Assembly: GCF_048571125.1 (NCBI RefSeq)
Contig: NZ_CP182343.1
Location: 1,612,001-1,676,000 of the forward strand
From: Arcobacter siniprincipis
Lineage (GTDB): Bacteria; Campylobacterota; Campylobacteria; Campylobacterales; Arcobacteraceae
Reading direction: 5' to 3'
Length of the DNA: 64,000 bases
Shown in pieces: positions 1 through 9,859 of the stretch. The notes beneath the pieces are model-generated. The model did no database searches, was not told the origin of the DNA, and saw only the letters and a list, made by a program, of their open reading frames with translations. The position numbers were made by a program, and so were the translations under genes. How positions within the stretch are numbered: the first letter of the stretch is position 1; each line of letters opens with the position of its first letter.

Positions 1-3000
1 ATGAGTCAAATATTATAAGTGGACTTGGTGGATTAGATACTATTTATGGAATAGGTGGTGAAAATACACTTTCAGGTGGTACTGGTAATGATACTATTTA
101 TACTGCTACTTCAAAAACAGGAAGTGATAGAGGAGATATTGCTTTAGGTGGAGAAGCAACAGATAGATTAGTAGGGTCTTTCCACAAGGATTTATTAATT
201 GGTGGTCAATTTGTAAATAATAGTGGAACTGTAACTTACACAGATATAAGCGTGGATTGGATTGATTATAGTTCTCATACAAGTACTCATGACTATGGAG
301 TAAATATAGATTTATCTACTGTTTCTGCTGTTACTTTTACAGGTACAGATTCTGATAGAAGTGATTATGATAGTGATTATTCCAAAATATACGAGTTAGA
401 TAATACAGGAGCTTCAACTACAAACTTTGATTATATAAAAGGTATAGAGTATATAAAAGGAAGTAATTATATTGATACTTTAAAAGGTGATAGTAATAAT
501 AACTCTATTTTAGCTGGTGATGGTGATGATGTTATTTATTTAGATTCGGCTGGAAGTGATTATATTGATGGAGAAGGTGGTTCTAACTGGCTTAGTTTGG
601 AAGATAACTATAGAGGAACTATTCGATTAGATAATAATTTAGCAGGTACATCAAATGGAAATGTAGAGATTCACAATGTAGCTAATGTATTAGGTAGAAG
701 CTCAAGTGCCCAATCTGAAACTGTATGGGGTGGAAATGTAGATAATACTTTTATTCTATTTGATGGAAATGATACAGCACTTGGTGGAAATGGTTCAGAT
801 GTATATGATATGGGTGCTGGTAATGATAGAGTTTATTCAAACTATGGAAGTGATACTTTAATAGGTGGCGCTGGAACTGACACAATAGATTATTGGGGAA
901 ATTATGGTTCTAATCAAGGTTCTATAACTATTTTAAATAATATAGTAGCAGCTGATTATAATAATTTAGCTACTGGACTTGGAAGTTTAAGCATTACAGA
1001 TAAAACAGTGCAATATAGTAAATTAACTGTTGATTTAAATGGTGTTGGAAGTATTACAGATGGTGAACATTGGTTTTATCAAATAACAGATGGTAGAGGA
1101 TATACTGATTATCTATATGCCACATCTAATCCAGCAAATGCTTTTGATATAAATAATTCAAATCCTGATTTTGAAAATTATAGTTTAGGTTCAAGAGCAG
1201 ATATATTTAGTGGTAGTAATTTATCAGAAGTTGTTTCAGGTAATAATGGAAATGACACTATTTGGGCAAATGGTGGAGATGATAATATCTCAGGTGGATC
1301 TGATGAAGATACAATTTTTGGAGTTTCTGGAAATAATGTATTAAATGGTAATGGTGGAAATGATCTTATTTTTGGTGGAACAGGAAATGATAATATATAT
1401 GGTGAATCAGGAAATGACACTATATATGCAAAAGCTGGTACAAATAATATAGATGCTGGAGCCAATGATGATATTATATATGCAGGAAAAGGTGTTGATG
1501 ATATAGATGGGGGAAGTGGGGAAGATACATTAAAATTTGATGGTGCCAATACAAGAGTTGTTGTAAACTTAGGAAGTGATACTTTATCTTATGATAGTAC
1601 AACAATAACAGCTGGTAAATTTATATCTAGTTGGAAAGATGGTTCAAATGCAGAACAAACAGGAACAGTAAGCGGAATTGAAAATGTAGATGGTACAGAC
1701 TTTAATGATACGATTAGAGGAAGTGATTCTGTAAATACATTAAATGCTGGTGCAGGTGATGATTATATTTTTGCAAGTTTAGGAAATGATAATATTGATG
1801 GTGGTACTAATACAGCTGGTACTGCGCAAGGTTATGGTGACTGGTTAGATATTAGTTTAATAACTACAGATAGTGGAGCTAGTATAAATCTTGGTGGTGG
1901 AACAGGACCAATAGGAGTTAGATTTGATGTCTCTGCAACACAATATAATCAAGTTACTACAAATATTGAAAACATACAAGGTTCTCTTCAAAATGATGAT
2001 ATTCTTGGTAATTCTTCAAATAATATATTAGATGGTAATAGTGGAGATGATAAAATCTATGGTATCTCTGGTGAAAATACACTATTAGGAGGAGAAGGTA
2101 ATGATACTCTTTATAGTGGAACAGGTAATGATATTATAAATGGAGAAGCTGGTAATAATAGTGTTGATTATACTCATAGCCATACTTCAAATGTAAAAAT
2201 AAATCTTGATAGTTTAACACATAATGGTATAGCTTCTATGACAGGGGTTACAAGTACTATGACAGATATCTTATCAAATATCCAAAATGTAGTTACAGGT
2301 GGAGGTAATGATACAATTTGGGCAAATAGTGATACTAATAGCATAAGTACTAGTTCAGGAAATGATGTGATTTATGGAGGAACTGGAGTTGAGGTAATTA
2401 ATTCAGGCTCAAACAATGACTATATTTATGCAAGCCAAGGTAATGATATCATAGATGGTTCTACAGAAATTGATATGGTTGATTATTCTTCAAGTTCTAC
2501 AGGTATTACAGTAACTCTTGGAGATAGTGGAGCTGAAACAAATTTAGAACATACAATTGGTGGAAATGCTTACACTGATAAACTTACAAATATAGAGGCA
2601 ATAACAGGTTCATCAACAGTTTCAAATAATCTTACTGGTAATAATATGGATAATACTTTAATTGGTGGAAATCAAACAGATATTATCAAAGGTGTAAGTG
2701 GTGATAATAGACTTGATGGTGGTGCTGGAGTTGATACAATTTATGCTGGTAGTGGAAGTGATGAAATTATTGGTGGAAACAATGCTGAAAACTGGTTATA
2801 TTATACTGACTTAGGAAGTACAAATATAGATGTAAGTCTAAGAAGTGGTCAAGCTACATATGGAGCCCAAAGTGATAGTATAACTCAAATTAGACATATT
2901 AAAATGGCAAATGGAACAAATACAGTAGAAGGTGACCAATTTGATAATACTTTACAAGGTGGAACTGGAACAGATACTTTAAGTTTCTCTGGTGCTTCAA

Positions 3001-6000
3001 GTGGTGTAACAGTAAATGTTACAGCTAATGGTGTGGGAACTGCTAACGGTGATGGAAATGATAATTTTACAGGATTTGAAAACTATACCCTTTCTTCAAA
3101 TGCAGATACAATAAATCTAAGTGATGTATATGGAAGTACTATTGATGGCGGAAATTCATTAAGTGATGAGGTTGATTATTCAAATATAAATACAACATTA
3201 ACGGTAACAGTTGCAAATGGAAATACAAGTGCAACTGTTACAGATGCTTCTAAAACAGATACATTAAAAAATGTAGAAAAAATCATCGGTGGATCAGGTA
3301 ATGATACATTTGTAGTTTCAGATGTAACAAATATAGATACTCTTGATGGAGGACTTGGAACAAATGAACTTCAATTAAGTGGAAGTAATCTTGACCTATC
3401 TTCTGTGACATTATTAAATTTTGATACTATTACTGTTGCAGCTGGAGATACACTAACTCTTAGTGCCACTGATTTAGATGATAAAACTATGACTATTACA
3501 CTTGGAAATAGTGCTACTTTAGAAGTAATAGCAACCAGTAATCCTAATGACCATGATTTTGGTGGAATAACAGTTTTAAAAGGAACAAGTGCTACGGCTC
3601 AATTGATTTCAAATGAAACAGTTAATTTAACAACAAAAAATCTTAACAATATTTTTGATACATATACAACGACAAATGGTACTTTATCATTAGGTGAATC
3701 TCAAGTTATTGGTAAAACTATATCAGGAGCAGGAAGTGCAATTGTAGAAATAAGTGCTGATAGTAATCAAGATTATAGTTCTATTCTAACACTTGATACC
3801 CCTACAAATGGAACAGTTAAATTCACAGCAAATTCAACCTTTACAGGAGATTTTGCAAATTCAAATATTGTAGTAAATAATGCAGTTACATTAAGTACAA
3901 CTTTTGATAAATTATCTGGTAAAACGGATGTATTAAGTGGTGCAGGTAATGTAACTCTTTCTGACACAAATGTGGATGCAAGTAATGTAGATGCTGTAGC
4001 AAATGCTATAGATGGAGTATTAACTGCAACTATAACTACAGGAGAGGTAAAAGCGACATTAGATGCAATCACAAATGTAAATGCTAATGATAATATTACT
4101 TTTACTACAACTGATACAACTGTAGATGCAATCGATTTAGTTGACTTAAATGCAAAAGTTGATACTTTTGGTGTAGATACAATTACAGATATTACAGAAG
4201 CTTATAATACAACAAATGTAGCAACAGAGGTTGTAAATGCATTAAATATTACTGGAAATACAGAAAAAGTTCTAATAACAGGTGGTTCTTTAGCAGCAAG
4301 TGATGTAAATACAATATCAGCTGCAACAGCAGGAGTTGTAACAGCAATAGTAACAGCAGCAGCTGCATCAACCTTGGCAAGTGCATTAACAAATACAGAT
4401 ACAAATGATGTATTAACAATAACAGTAAATGCAGAAACTGGTGGAGTAGCTACATCTGCTAGTGATCTTGTATCTTTAAATGGAGATACCAATCAAATTA
4501 TTACAATGAGTGCAGTAACAAGTGTAAGTGGTACATATAGTGACTTAAATGATATATATGTAACAAATGCAGCACAATATAATGGTGAAGGGGATGAAGC
4601 AGTCACAATTACAGGAACAGTAAGCGCAACACAAGCAGATACAATAGCAGATGCAACAACTGGAATAGTAACAGCAACAATAACAGCAGATACCGCATCA
4701 GCATTAAATACAGCATTAGAAGATAGTGGTTCACAAGTAAATGCATATAGTTTAACTATAAGTGGAACAACAGCAACAGCTTCTGATTTAATTACTTTAG
4801 ATAGCAAAACATCAGTTGCAATTGATACAAATACAAACATAACAACAATAACTGGAAGTGCAGCAGAGTTAAAAACAGTGCTTGAATCAACTGGTATAAA
4901 TACAGCTGCAAATGTAAATATTGAAATTACTGGAACGACAGCAGCAACATTAGCCCAATTAAAATCAATTAATGATGCAACCAATGGAGATATTACATTA
5001 AATACTCAATCAATAAGTGCAGATTATTCAGGTCTTTCATCAGATGTAAAAGCTGCATTTGCAGGAAATATTACAGAGCATACTGGAACAATTCACTTAA
5101 CAGATACTTCTGTTAGTGCAAGTGATGTAAATATAGTAGGAAAAGTAACAACAGGAGTATTAACAGCAATAGTAACAGCAGATACAGCAGCTGCACTAGT
5201 TTCAAACTTAACAGATGCCTCTTCAAATGATGCTTTAACATTAACAGTGACAGGAAGTGCAGCAGCATCAGATTTAAATATATTGGATGGCAAAACATCA
5301 GTTGATGTGATAGTAAATGCAACTAATGTAACTGGAAGCTACAATGATTTAAATAGTTTATATGTAACAAATGCTGGAAATTTTAGTGGACTAGGTAATG
5401 AAGTTATAACAGTAAGTGATACAACAATATCTGCAGGTGATTTATCGACAATAAATACTTACACTACAGGTAATGTTGATGTTACAAATGTAACTAATAT
5501 AGAAGGAACATTAGCAGAGGTTAATGCACTATATGGAGAATCAGGATTTAGTAACTTATCTGGTAATACAGTAGATTTATCAACTTCAGGTAATTTTGAT
5601 AGTGTTACTGACTTTAGTAATATAAATAATGGAGAGATAAATAATTTAAATTTTGCTACTGGTAATGATAAACTCTCTTTTACAGATAGTTCAAGTTTTG
5701 ATAACTTTACTAGTAAATTTAATAATATTGATTTAAATAGTGGAAATGATGAGTTTGATTTCTCTTCAGCTGTAACAAGTGATTTAGATTTTAGCAATGT
5801 TTCAAATCTTGAAACATTAAATTTTAGTGATAATGATGATTCTGTAACTTTTGGAAGTGATGAATATAATGCTGGTATTAGAACATTAAATTTAGGAGAT
5901 GGAACAAATACAGCTGATTTGAATGCAGATACTTCAAGTTCTGTAAGTGTAAATGGTGGAACAGGAAATGATGAATTTGTACTTGATTTTAGCAGAATTA

Positions 6001-6383
6001 ATCAACAAGATTATCAAGTAGATGGTTCTACTGGAAGTGATACTATCACATTACATGGATATAATGGTCAAGATGCTCAAAGTTCACTTAATAATGTATT
6101 TAATAGTATGGAGAAATTAGATTTATCTGATTCTGGTGGAACATTTACAATTGATGCAGATGTAATTAATAGTTGGAATGGGGCATCAAATAATGAATTT
6201 ACAATAAGTGGAGCAGGAGATGATACTTTAAATATTACAACAACAGATGATAATTATAGTTGGTCAACTGATGGTATAACATGGAATAATACTGATATTA
6301 GTGATGCGGGAGCAGGTACATATTATATAGATACAGATAATAGTACTCCATCTACTGATTTAACAATACATGTTGTAGCATAA
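1..6383 (+). CDS. Giant RTX / beta-strand repeat secreted protein (3' part)
   Basis: The reading frame is already open at base 3, so the gene starts left of the window; 2126 residues are visible. The first ~1100 visible residues carry many glycine/aspartate nonapeptides of the GGxGNDxIx type, the calcium-binding RTX repeats of type I secreted proteins. They are followed by Thr/Ala/Val-rich repeats of about 107 residues, then an Asn/Asp/Ser-rich C-terminal part. The protein ends in TDLTIHVVA, a small hydrophobic tail like those of type I secretion signals. It contains no cysteine that I noticed, as is usual for such proteins. The family suggests a surface adhesin or S-layer-like protein exported by an ABC/MFP/TolC system, but those export genes are not in the window. 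A GTG at 252 lies inside the open frame and is not the start. Enzymatic activity cannot be excluded because the N-terminus is missing. Confidence 0.9.
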   Translation, partial: ESNIISGLGGLDTIYGIGGENTLSGGTGNDTIYTATSKTGSDRGDIALGGEATDRLVGSFHKDLLIGGQFVNNSGTVTYTDISVDWIDYSSHTSTHDYGVNIDLSTVSAVTFTGTDSDRSDYDSDYSKIYELDNTGASTTNFDYIKGIEYIKGSNYIDTLKGDSNNNSILAGDGDDVIYLDSAGSDYIDGEGGSNWLSLEDNYRGTIRLDNNLAGTSNGNVEIHNVANVLGRSSSAQSETVWGGNVDNTFILFDGNDTALGGNGSDVYDMGAGNDRVYSNYGSDTLIGGAGTDTIDYWGNYGSNQGSITILNNIVAADYNNLATGLGSLSITDKTVQYSKLTVDLNGVGSITDGEHWFYQITDGRGYTDYLYATSNPANAFDINNSNPDFENYSLGSRADIFSGSNLSEVVSGNNGNDTIWANGGDDNISGGSDEDTIFGVSGNNVLNGNGGNDLIFGGTGNDNIYGESGNDTIYAKAGTNNIDAGANDDIIYAGKGVDDIDGGSGEDTLKFDGANTRVVVNLGSDTLSYDSTTITAGKFISSWKDGSNAEQTGTVSGIENVDGTDFNDTIRGSDSVNTLNAGAGDDYIFASLGNDNIDGGTNTAGTAQGYGDWLDISLITTDSGASINLGGGTGPIGVRFDVSATQYNQVTTNIENIQGSLQNDDILGNSSNNILDGNSGDDKIYGISGENTLLGGEGNDTLYSGTGNDIINGEAGNNSVDYTHSHTSNVKINLDSLTHNGIASMTGVTSTMTDILSNIQNVVTGGGNDTIWANSDTNSISTSSGNDVIYGGTGVEVINSGSNNDYIYASQGNDIIDGSTEIDMVDYSSSSTGITVTLGDSGAETNLEHTIGGNAYTDKLTNIEAITGSSTVSNNLTGNNMDNTLIGGNQTDIIKGVSGDNRLDGGAGVDTIYAGSGSDEIIGGNNAENWLYYTDLGSTNIDVSLRSGQATYGAQSDSITQIRHIKMANGTNTVEGDQFDNTLQGGTGTDTLSFSGASSGVTVNVTANGVGTANGDGNDNFTGFENYTLSSNADTINLSDVYGSTIDGGNSLSDEVDYSNINTTLTVTVANGNTSATVTDASKTDTLKNVEKIIGGSGNDTFVVSDVTNIDTLDGGLGTNELQLSGSNLDLSSVTLLNFDTITVAAGDTLTLSATDLDDKTMTITLGNSATLEVIATSNPNDHDFGGITVLKGTSATAQLISNETVNLTTKNLNNIFDTYTTTNGTLSLGESQVIGKTISGAGSAIVEISADSNQDYSSILTLDTPTNGTVKFTANSTFTGDFANSNIVVNNAVTLSTTFDKLSGKTDVLSGAGNVTLSDTNVDASNVDAVANAIDGVLTATITTGEVKATLDAITNVNANDNITFTTTDTTVDAIDLVDLNAKVDTFGVDTITDITEAYNTTNVATEVVNALNITGNTEKVLITGGSLAASDVNTISAATAGVVTAIVTAAAASTLASALTNTDTNDVLTITVNAETGGVATSASDLVSLNGDTNQIITMSAVTSVSGTYSDLNDIYVTNAAQYNGEGDEAVTITGTVSATQADTIADATTGIVTATITADTASALNTALEDSGSQVNAYSLTISGTTATASDLITLDSKTSVAIDTNTNITTITGSAAELKTVLESTGINTAANVNIEITGTTAATLAQLKSINDATNGDITLNTQSISADYSGLSSDVKAAFAGNITEHTGTIHLTDTSVSASDVNIVGKVTTGVLTAIVTADTAAALVSNLTDASSNDALTLTVTGSAAASDLNILDGKTSVDVIVNATNVTGSYNDLNSLYVTNAGNFSGLGNEVITVSDTTISAGDLSTINTYTTGNVDVTNVTNIEGTLAEVNALYGESGFSNLSGNTVDLSTSGNFDSVTDFSNINNGEINNLNFATGNDKLSFTDSSSFDNFTSKFNNIDLNSGNDEFDFSSAVTSDLDFSNVSNLETLNFSDNDDSVTFGSDEYNAGIRTLNLGDGTNTADLNADTSSSVSVNGGTGNDEFVLDFSRINQQDYQVDGSTGSDTITLHGYNGQDAQSSLNNVFNSMEKLDLSDSGGTFTIDADVINSWNGASNNEFTISGAGDDTLNITTTDDNYSWSTDGITWNNTDISDAGAGTYYIDTDNSTPSTDLTIHVVA
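3957..5560 (+). repeat. Tandem ~107-residue coding repeats in the giant secreted protein
   Basis: Related units begin near 3957, 4276, 4608, 4926, 5098 and 5410. The spacing is 312 to 332 bases except for one short unit of about 172 bases. Each unit opens with a strand-like motif such as ITGTVSATQADT or LTDTSVSASDVN, followed by a TGIVTATITADTA-type segment. The DNA is also similar between units, for example repeated runs of acagcaatagtaacagca. This suggests duplication and homogenisation within the gene. The short unit looks like a partial deletion. Confidence 0.75.
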
Positions 6384-6406
6384 AATAAAGCTTTTTGCTT
6401 TGTTTT
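6382..6406 (+). terminator. Rho-independent terminator after the giant repeat gene
   Basis: Bases 6382-6391 pair with 6397-6406 (10 pairs, one G-U) around a five-T loop, overlapping the stop codon. The right arm is T-rich. It probably separates the giant gene from the SapC-family gene, at least partly. Confidence 0.6.
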
Positions 6407-6470
6407 ATGATTTTGTAATGGATTTAAAAACAAATAAGAGATAAAATAATTTAAATATAAAAGGATAAAA

Positions 6471-7157
6471 ATGTATAAAAATATAGAAGTTTTGGATAAA
6501 GAGAAATTTAAAGATATAAAGTTTAGTGAAGTAGAAGCAAAAGAAGTTGGTAAAAATATTGGACTTATTCCCCTTGGATTTACAGAAGTATGGAATGCAA
6601 GTCATGATTGTGCTGTTATAATAAGTGCTGGGGAAAATGCTGAATTCTTAGCTTTTTGTGGAGTTACAAACGAAGTTACTATTTTCAATAAAGAAAATGT
6701 TTATCTACCAGCATTTATAAGAACATATCCTTTTTTAAATATGGATGTTAGAAATGAAAAAAATGAAGCTAGTAGTGTTATAGGAATAGATAAAAATCCA
6801 CAATTTGTAGCAAAAAATAAAAAGATATCTATAATAGATAAAGATAAAAATATTTCAAAAGAAGCAAATGATAAGATTGAATTAGTACGGGAATTAAATA
6901 GACAAAGAGAAGTTTCAAGAAAGATAATTTTAGAACTAAAAGAGCATGATTTATTAGTTAAAAAAGATTTAAATGTAAAAGTACAAGAAGAAGAAAAAGT
7001 AATTTTAGAAGAGTTTTATATTATTGATATTCAAAAACTTATTAAACTTGATGATAAGATATTAGCTACTTGGGCTAGAAAAGGTTGGATGGGTATATTT
7101 GATGCTCATGTAAAATCTATTGCTAATTTTAAAAAAGTTTTAGAATCAAATAAATAA
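6471..7157 (+). CDS. SapC family protein
   Basis: A 228-residue soluble protein of the SapC family (PF07277-type). The family signs I see are an N-terminal VGKNIGLIPLGFTE region, the LPAFIRTYPF segment near residues 82-92, and the C-terminal WARKGWMGIFDAHVKSIANF block. SapC takes its name from the Campylobacter fetus S-layer secretion locus, but its biochemical role is not established. The start at 6471 is preceded by AAAGGA at a good distance. Its position directly behind a type I secreted repeat protein and ahead of a glycosylation-type gene supports a role in production or surface attachment of that protein; that role is inference. Confidence 0.8.
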   Translation: MYKNIEVLDKEKFKDIKFSEVEAKEVGKNIGLIPLGFTEVWNASHDCAVIISAGENAEFLAFCGVTNEVTIFNKENVYLPAFIRTYPFLNMDVRNEKNEASSVIGIDKNPQFVAKNKKISIIDKDKNISKEANDKIELVRELNRQREVSRKIILELKEHDLLVKKDLNVKVQEEEKVILEEFYIIDIQKLIKLDDKILATWARKGWMGIFDAHVKSIANFKKVLESNK

Positions 7158-7166
7158 TTAAACTAA

Positions 7167-7180
7167 CGGAGATTACGATA
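7167..7180 (+). promoter_or_regulatory. Ribosome binding site deciding an AUA start
   Basis: CGGAG at 7167-7171 is followed by a six-base spacer and ATA. ACG (7175) and ATT (7172) are closer and fit worse. No ATG, GTG or TTG in this frame gives a complete methyltransferase N-terminus. Confidence 0.5.
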
Positions 7181-9802
7181 GAAAATTTATTAGAAAATAA
7201 TGGATTTAATAGATTAGTAAAAGGTAAAAATGGTTATTGCCTTTATAATCATAATGATATCTACATTGGCAAATCAATAGAAGAGTATGGTGAATTTTCA
7301 ATCCATGAGGCAAATTTATTTGAAAAGACTTGTAAGGAAGGTGATATTGTTTTTGAAGTGGGTTCTAATATTGGAACCCATACTCAAATACTATCTCAAA
7401 TAGTAACTAACAAAGGTAGAGTTATAGCCTTTGAACCCCAAAGGTTAGCTTTCCAAACCCTTTGTGCAAACTTGGCAATTAATAGTATTACAAATGTAGA
7501 TGCTTATAATCAAGCAGTTGGCCAAAAAGTTGATAAAATAAATGTACCTGATTTAGATTATTCAAAAAGTAATAATTTTGGTGGAATAAGCTTAGAAAAT
7601 ATAGAAAAGGGAAAAGAAGTTTATCAAAGAACTTTAGATGAGTTTATTGATAAAGTAAGTGCTTTTGATTTTTTGAAAATAGATGTGGAAGGCATGGAAA
7701 TAGATGTTCTTCTTGGGGCTAAAAAAATTGTATCAAAATTCAAACCAATTATATATTTAGAAAATGACCGACAAGAAAAATCAGAAAAACTAATAAACCT
7801 AATGTGGTCAATGGGATATAAGCTTTATTGGCATTTACCTCCTTTGTATAATTTAGATAATTTTTTCAACAATGACAATAATATTTTCCATAATATAGTT
7901 TCTGTAAATATGCTTTGTATTCATGAAAGTATGAAATATGATTTTGATTTAAATGAGTTTAATTTAACAGAGATTACTGATGCACTTTATCATCCTATGA
8001 GCCAAAGAAAACTAGAAAAACAAAAAGAGTATAATGATAAATTAAAAGAATCAGCAACTGCTTATAAAAACAAAGATTATCAAAAGGCACTAAATAACAT
8101 CTATTATTTGATAGAAAAAGGGTATAAAACTGCAGAAGTCTATAACAATCTAGGTCTTTTATATAGTAAACTTCAAAAATGGCAGGAATCAGTTGATTCT
8201 TACCAAATATCTTTAAGACTTGACCCAAATTATTTAAATAGTTATTTTAATTTTGCAGCCTTATTAAAGGGCTTAAAAAGATATAAAGATGCCTTACAAG
8301 TTTATGTTATGGGAGTGAGAAAATATCCCAAAGATTTTAATTTACATAATAACATTGGAATGGTTTATGAGACTTTAGGAGAAGATAATAACGCCATTGA
8401 AGCATACAAAAATGCTGTTAGAGTTAATCCAAAGTTTGCAAAAGCAATTAATAATATTGCAGTAATTTTATACAAACAAAAAAGATACAAAGAGTCTAGT
8501 GATATGTTTGAGTTAGCTCTTAAAACAGACCCTAATTATGTGGAAGTATATAGTAATCTAGGAGCTGCACTTAATCGTCAAAAACGCTATAATGAGTCAA
8601 TAAAAGCTTTAGAAACAGCCATAGAAAAACTACCTAAAAGTGCAGGGGCCTATACAAATCTTGGGAATGTATATAATAAATTATTTGAATACAAAAAAGC
8701 AGAAGAACTTCATAAAAAATCTATCAAACTAGAACCAAAAGGTTCTAATGCATATGCAAATTTAGCCTCATCTTTAAAAAATCAAGGATTAGTTAAAAAG
8801 GCTATAGAATCTTATAGAAAAGCAATCACACATGAACCAAGTTTTGTAAATGCACATTTTGATCTTTCTACTGCATTATTAACTTTAGGTGAATTTGAAG
8901 AGGGCTTTTCTGAATATGAGTGGAGATTTAAAAAAGATGAAATGCTTCCTCATATCGTAAAATACAAAGAGATATTTTCAAAACCAATGCTTACAAAAAA
9001 CACTAAGGCAAAAGATAAAGTTGTTTTAATACATAGTGAGCAAGGATTTGGTGATAGTATAATGTTTGCAAGATTTATACCTCAAATAAAAGAAAAATTT
9101 TCTTGTAAAATTATATTTAAAGCACGGGATGAACTTGTGGAACTGTTAAAAAATAATTGTGATATTGATGAAGTTTATTATAGAAGTAAACCAACACCAG
9201 AATTTGATTTTCATCTTCCTATTATGAGTGCAGCTTTTGTCTTAGGTATTAAAGATTATAAAGATTTTAGTTCAAGTGCATATATAAATAATCTAGAAGA
9301 TGATAAAACTTTAGCTATACAAAAACAAAATAAAAAATATAATATTGGGATTTGTTGGAGTGCAAGTGTAACAGGTGAGAGTTATGAAGGTAAAGTTTTT
9401 GATTTAAAATACTTTGAACCTTTAATAAATAGCGAAAATTTCAATATTTATTCTTTACAAGTTGGTGATGGAAAGAGTGATATTGAAAAAAATGGTTTTA
9501 CTAATAAAATTATTGATATAACAGATTCTTTAACTGATTTCAAAAAAACTGCAATTTTTGCAAAAGAGTTAGATTTAGTTATAACTTCAGACACAAGTGT
9601 TGCCCACCTTTGTGGTGCAATAGGCGTAAAAACATGGACTTTATTGCAAAAATATCCAGATTGGAGATGGCAAAACAAAGGTGAAAAATCTTATATGTAT
9701 GATTCTATGAAATTGATTAGACAAAAACATGATAGAAATTGGGAAACAGTTTTTCAAGCTTTGTTTGATAAAGTTCAAAAAGAGTTTAAAGTAAAATTAT
9801 AA
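7178..9802 (+). CDS. FkbM methyltransferase - TPR - glycosyltransferase fusion protein
   Basis: The protein has three parts. First is a SAM-dependent FkbM-type methyltransferase with motif I VFEVGSNIGTHT at about residues 57-68 and FLKIDVEGMEID further on. Next are roughly eight TPR repeats (about 290-580). Last is a C-terminal domain like those of TPR-linked glycosyltransferases (IGICWSAS-like segment, SDTSVAHLCGAIGVKTW, PDWRW). The first in-frame ATG/GTG (GTG 7358) would cut through motif I. The frame is open back to a stop at 7151-7153. A CGGAG ribosome binding site at 7167-7171 lies six bases before ATA 7178, so I propose AUA initiation, giving 874 residues. It probably modifies surface glycans or the adjacent secreted protein. 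Substrate unknown. Confidence 0.8.
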   Translation: MENLLENNGFNRLVKGKNGYCLYNHNDIYIGKSIEEYGEFSIHEANLFEKTCKEGDIVFEVGSNIGTHTQILSQIVTNKGRVIAFEPQRLAFQTLCANLAINSITNVDAYNQAVGQKVDKINVPDLDYSKSNNFGGISLENIEKGKEVYQRTLDEFIDKVSAFDFLKIDVEGMEIDVLLGAKKIVSKFKPIIYLENDRQEKSEKLINLMWSMGYKLYWHLPPLYNLDNFFNNDNNIFHNIVSVNMLCIHESMKYDFDLNEFNLTEITDALYHPMSQRKLEKQKEYNDKLKESATAYKNKDYQKALNNIYYLIEKGYKTAEVYNNLGLLYSKLQKWQESVDSYQISLRLDPNYLNSYFNFAALLKGLKRYKDALQVYVMGVRKYPKDFNLHNNIGMVYETLGEDNNAIEAYKNAVRVNPKFAKAINNIAVILYKQKRYKESSDMFELALKTDPNYVEVYSNLGAALNRQKRYNESIKALETAIEKLPKSAGAYTNLGNVYNKLFEYKKAEELHKKSIKLEPKGSNAYANLASSLKNQGLVKKAIESYRKAITHEPSFVNAHFDLSTALLTLGEFEEGFSEYEWRFKKDEMLPHIVKYKEIFSKPMLTKNTKAKDKVVLIHSEQGFGDSIMFARFIPQIKEKFSCKIIFKARDELVELLKNNCDIDEVYYRSKPTPEFDFHLPIMSAAFVLGIKDYKDFSSSAYINNLEDDKTLAIQKQNKKYNIGICWSASVTGESYEGKVFDLKYFEPLINSENFNIYSLQVGDGKSDIEKNGFTNKIIDITDSLTDFKKTAIFAKELDLVITSDTSVAHLCGAIGVKTWTLLQKYPDWRWQNKGEKSYMYDSMKLIRQKHDRNWETVFQALFDKVQKEFKVKL

Positions 9803-9817
9803 TACTTTAAACTCTTT
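9779..9817. terminator. Bidirectional terminator spanning a stop codon
   Basis: Bases 9779-9793 pair perfectly with 9803-9817 (15 pairs) around a nine-base loop that contains the TAA of the upstream gene. A/T-rich flanks on both sides let it serve both the rightward fusion gene and the leftward TonB receptor gene. Confidence 0.8.
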
Positions 9818-9859
9818 ATTAAAATATAATTCTTGATATTTATATAAAGTTTAAATATC

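Noticed and set aside
1..18. ATG at the very first base as a gene start
   Set aside because: That frame stops after five codons; the real frame begins at base 3 and is already open from the left.
3957..5560. CRISPR-like or other non-coding repeat array
   Set aside because: Units are about 320 bases, in frame and coding, without short identical repeats separated by unique spacers.
1178..5797. Several long antisense frames within the giant repeat gene
   Set aside because: They arise from its biased repeat composition, lack ribosome binding sites and give low-complexity Ser/Pro/Val proteins.
7142..7358. Frameshift at the start of the FkbM gene
   Set aside because: The correct frame is continuous from 7154 to 9802 and already encodes the missing N-terminus; only the start codon is unusual.
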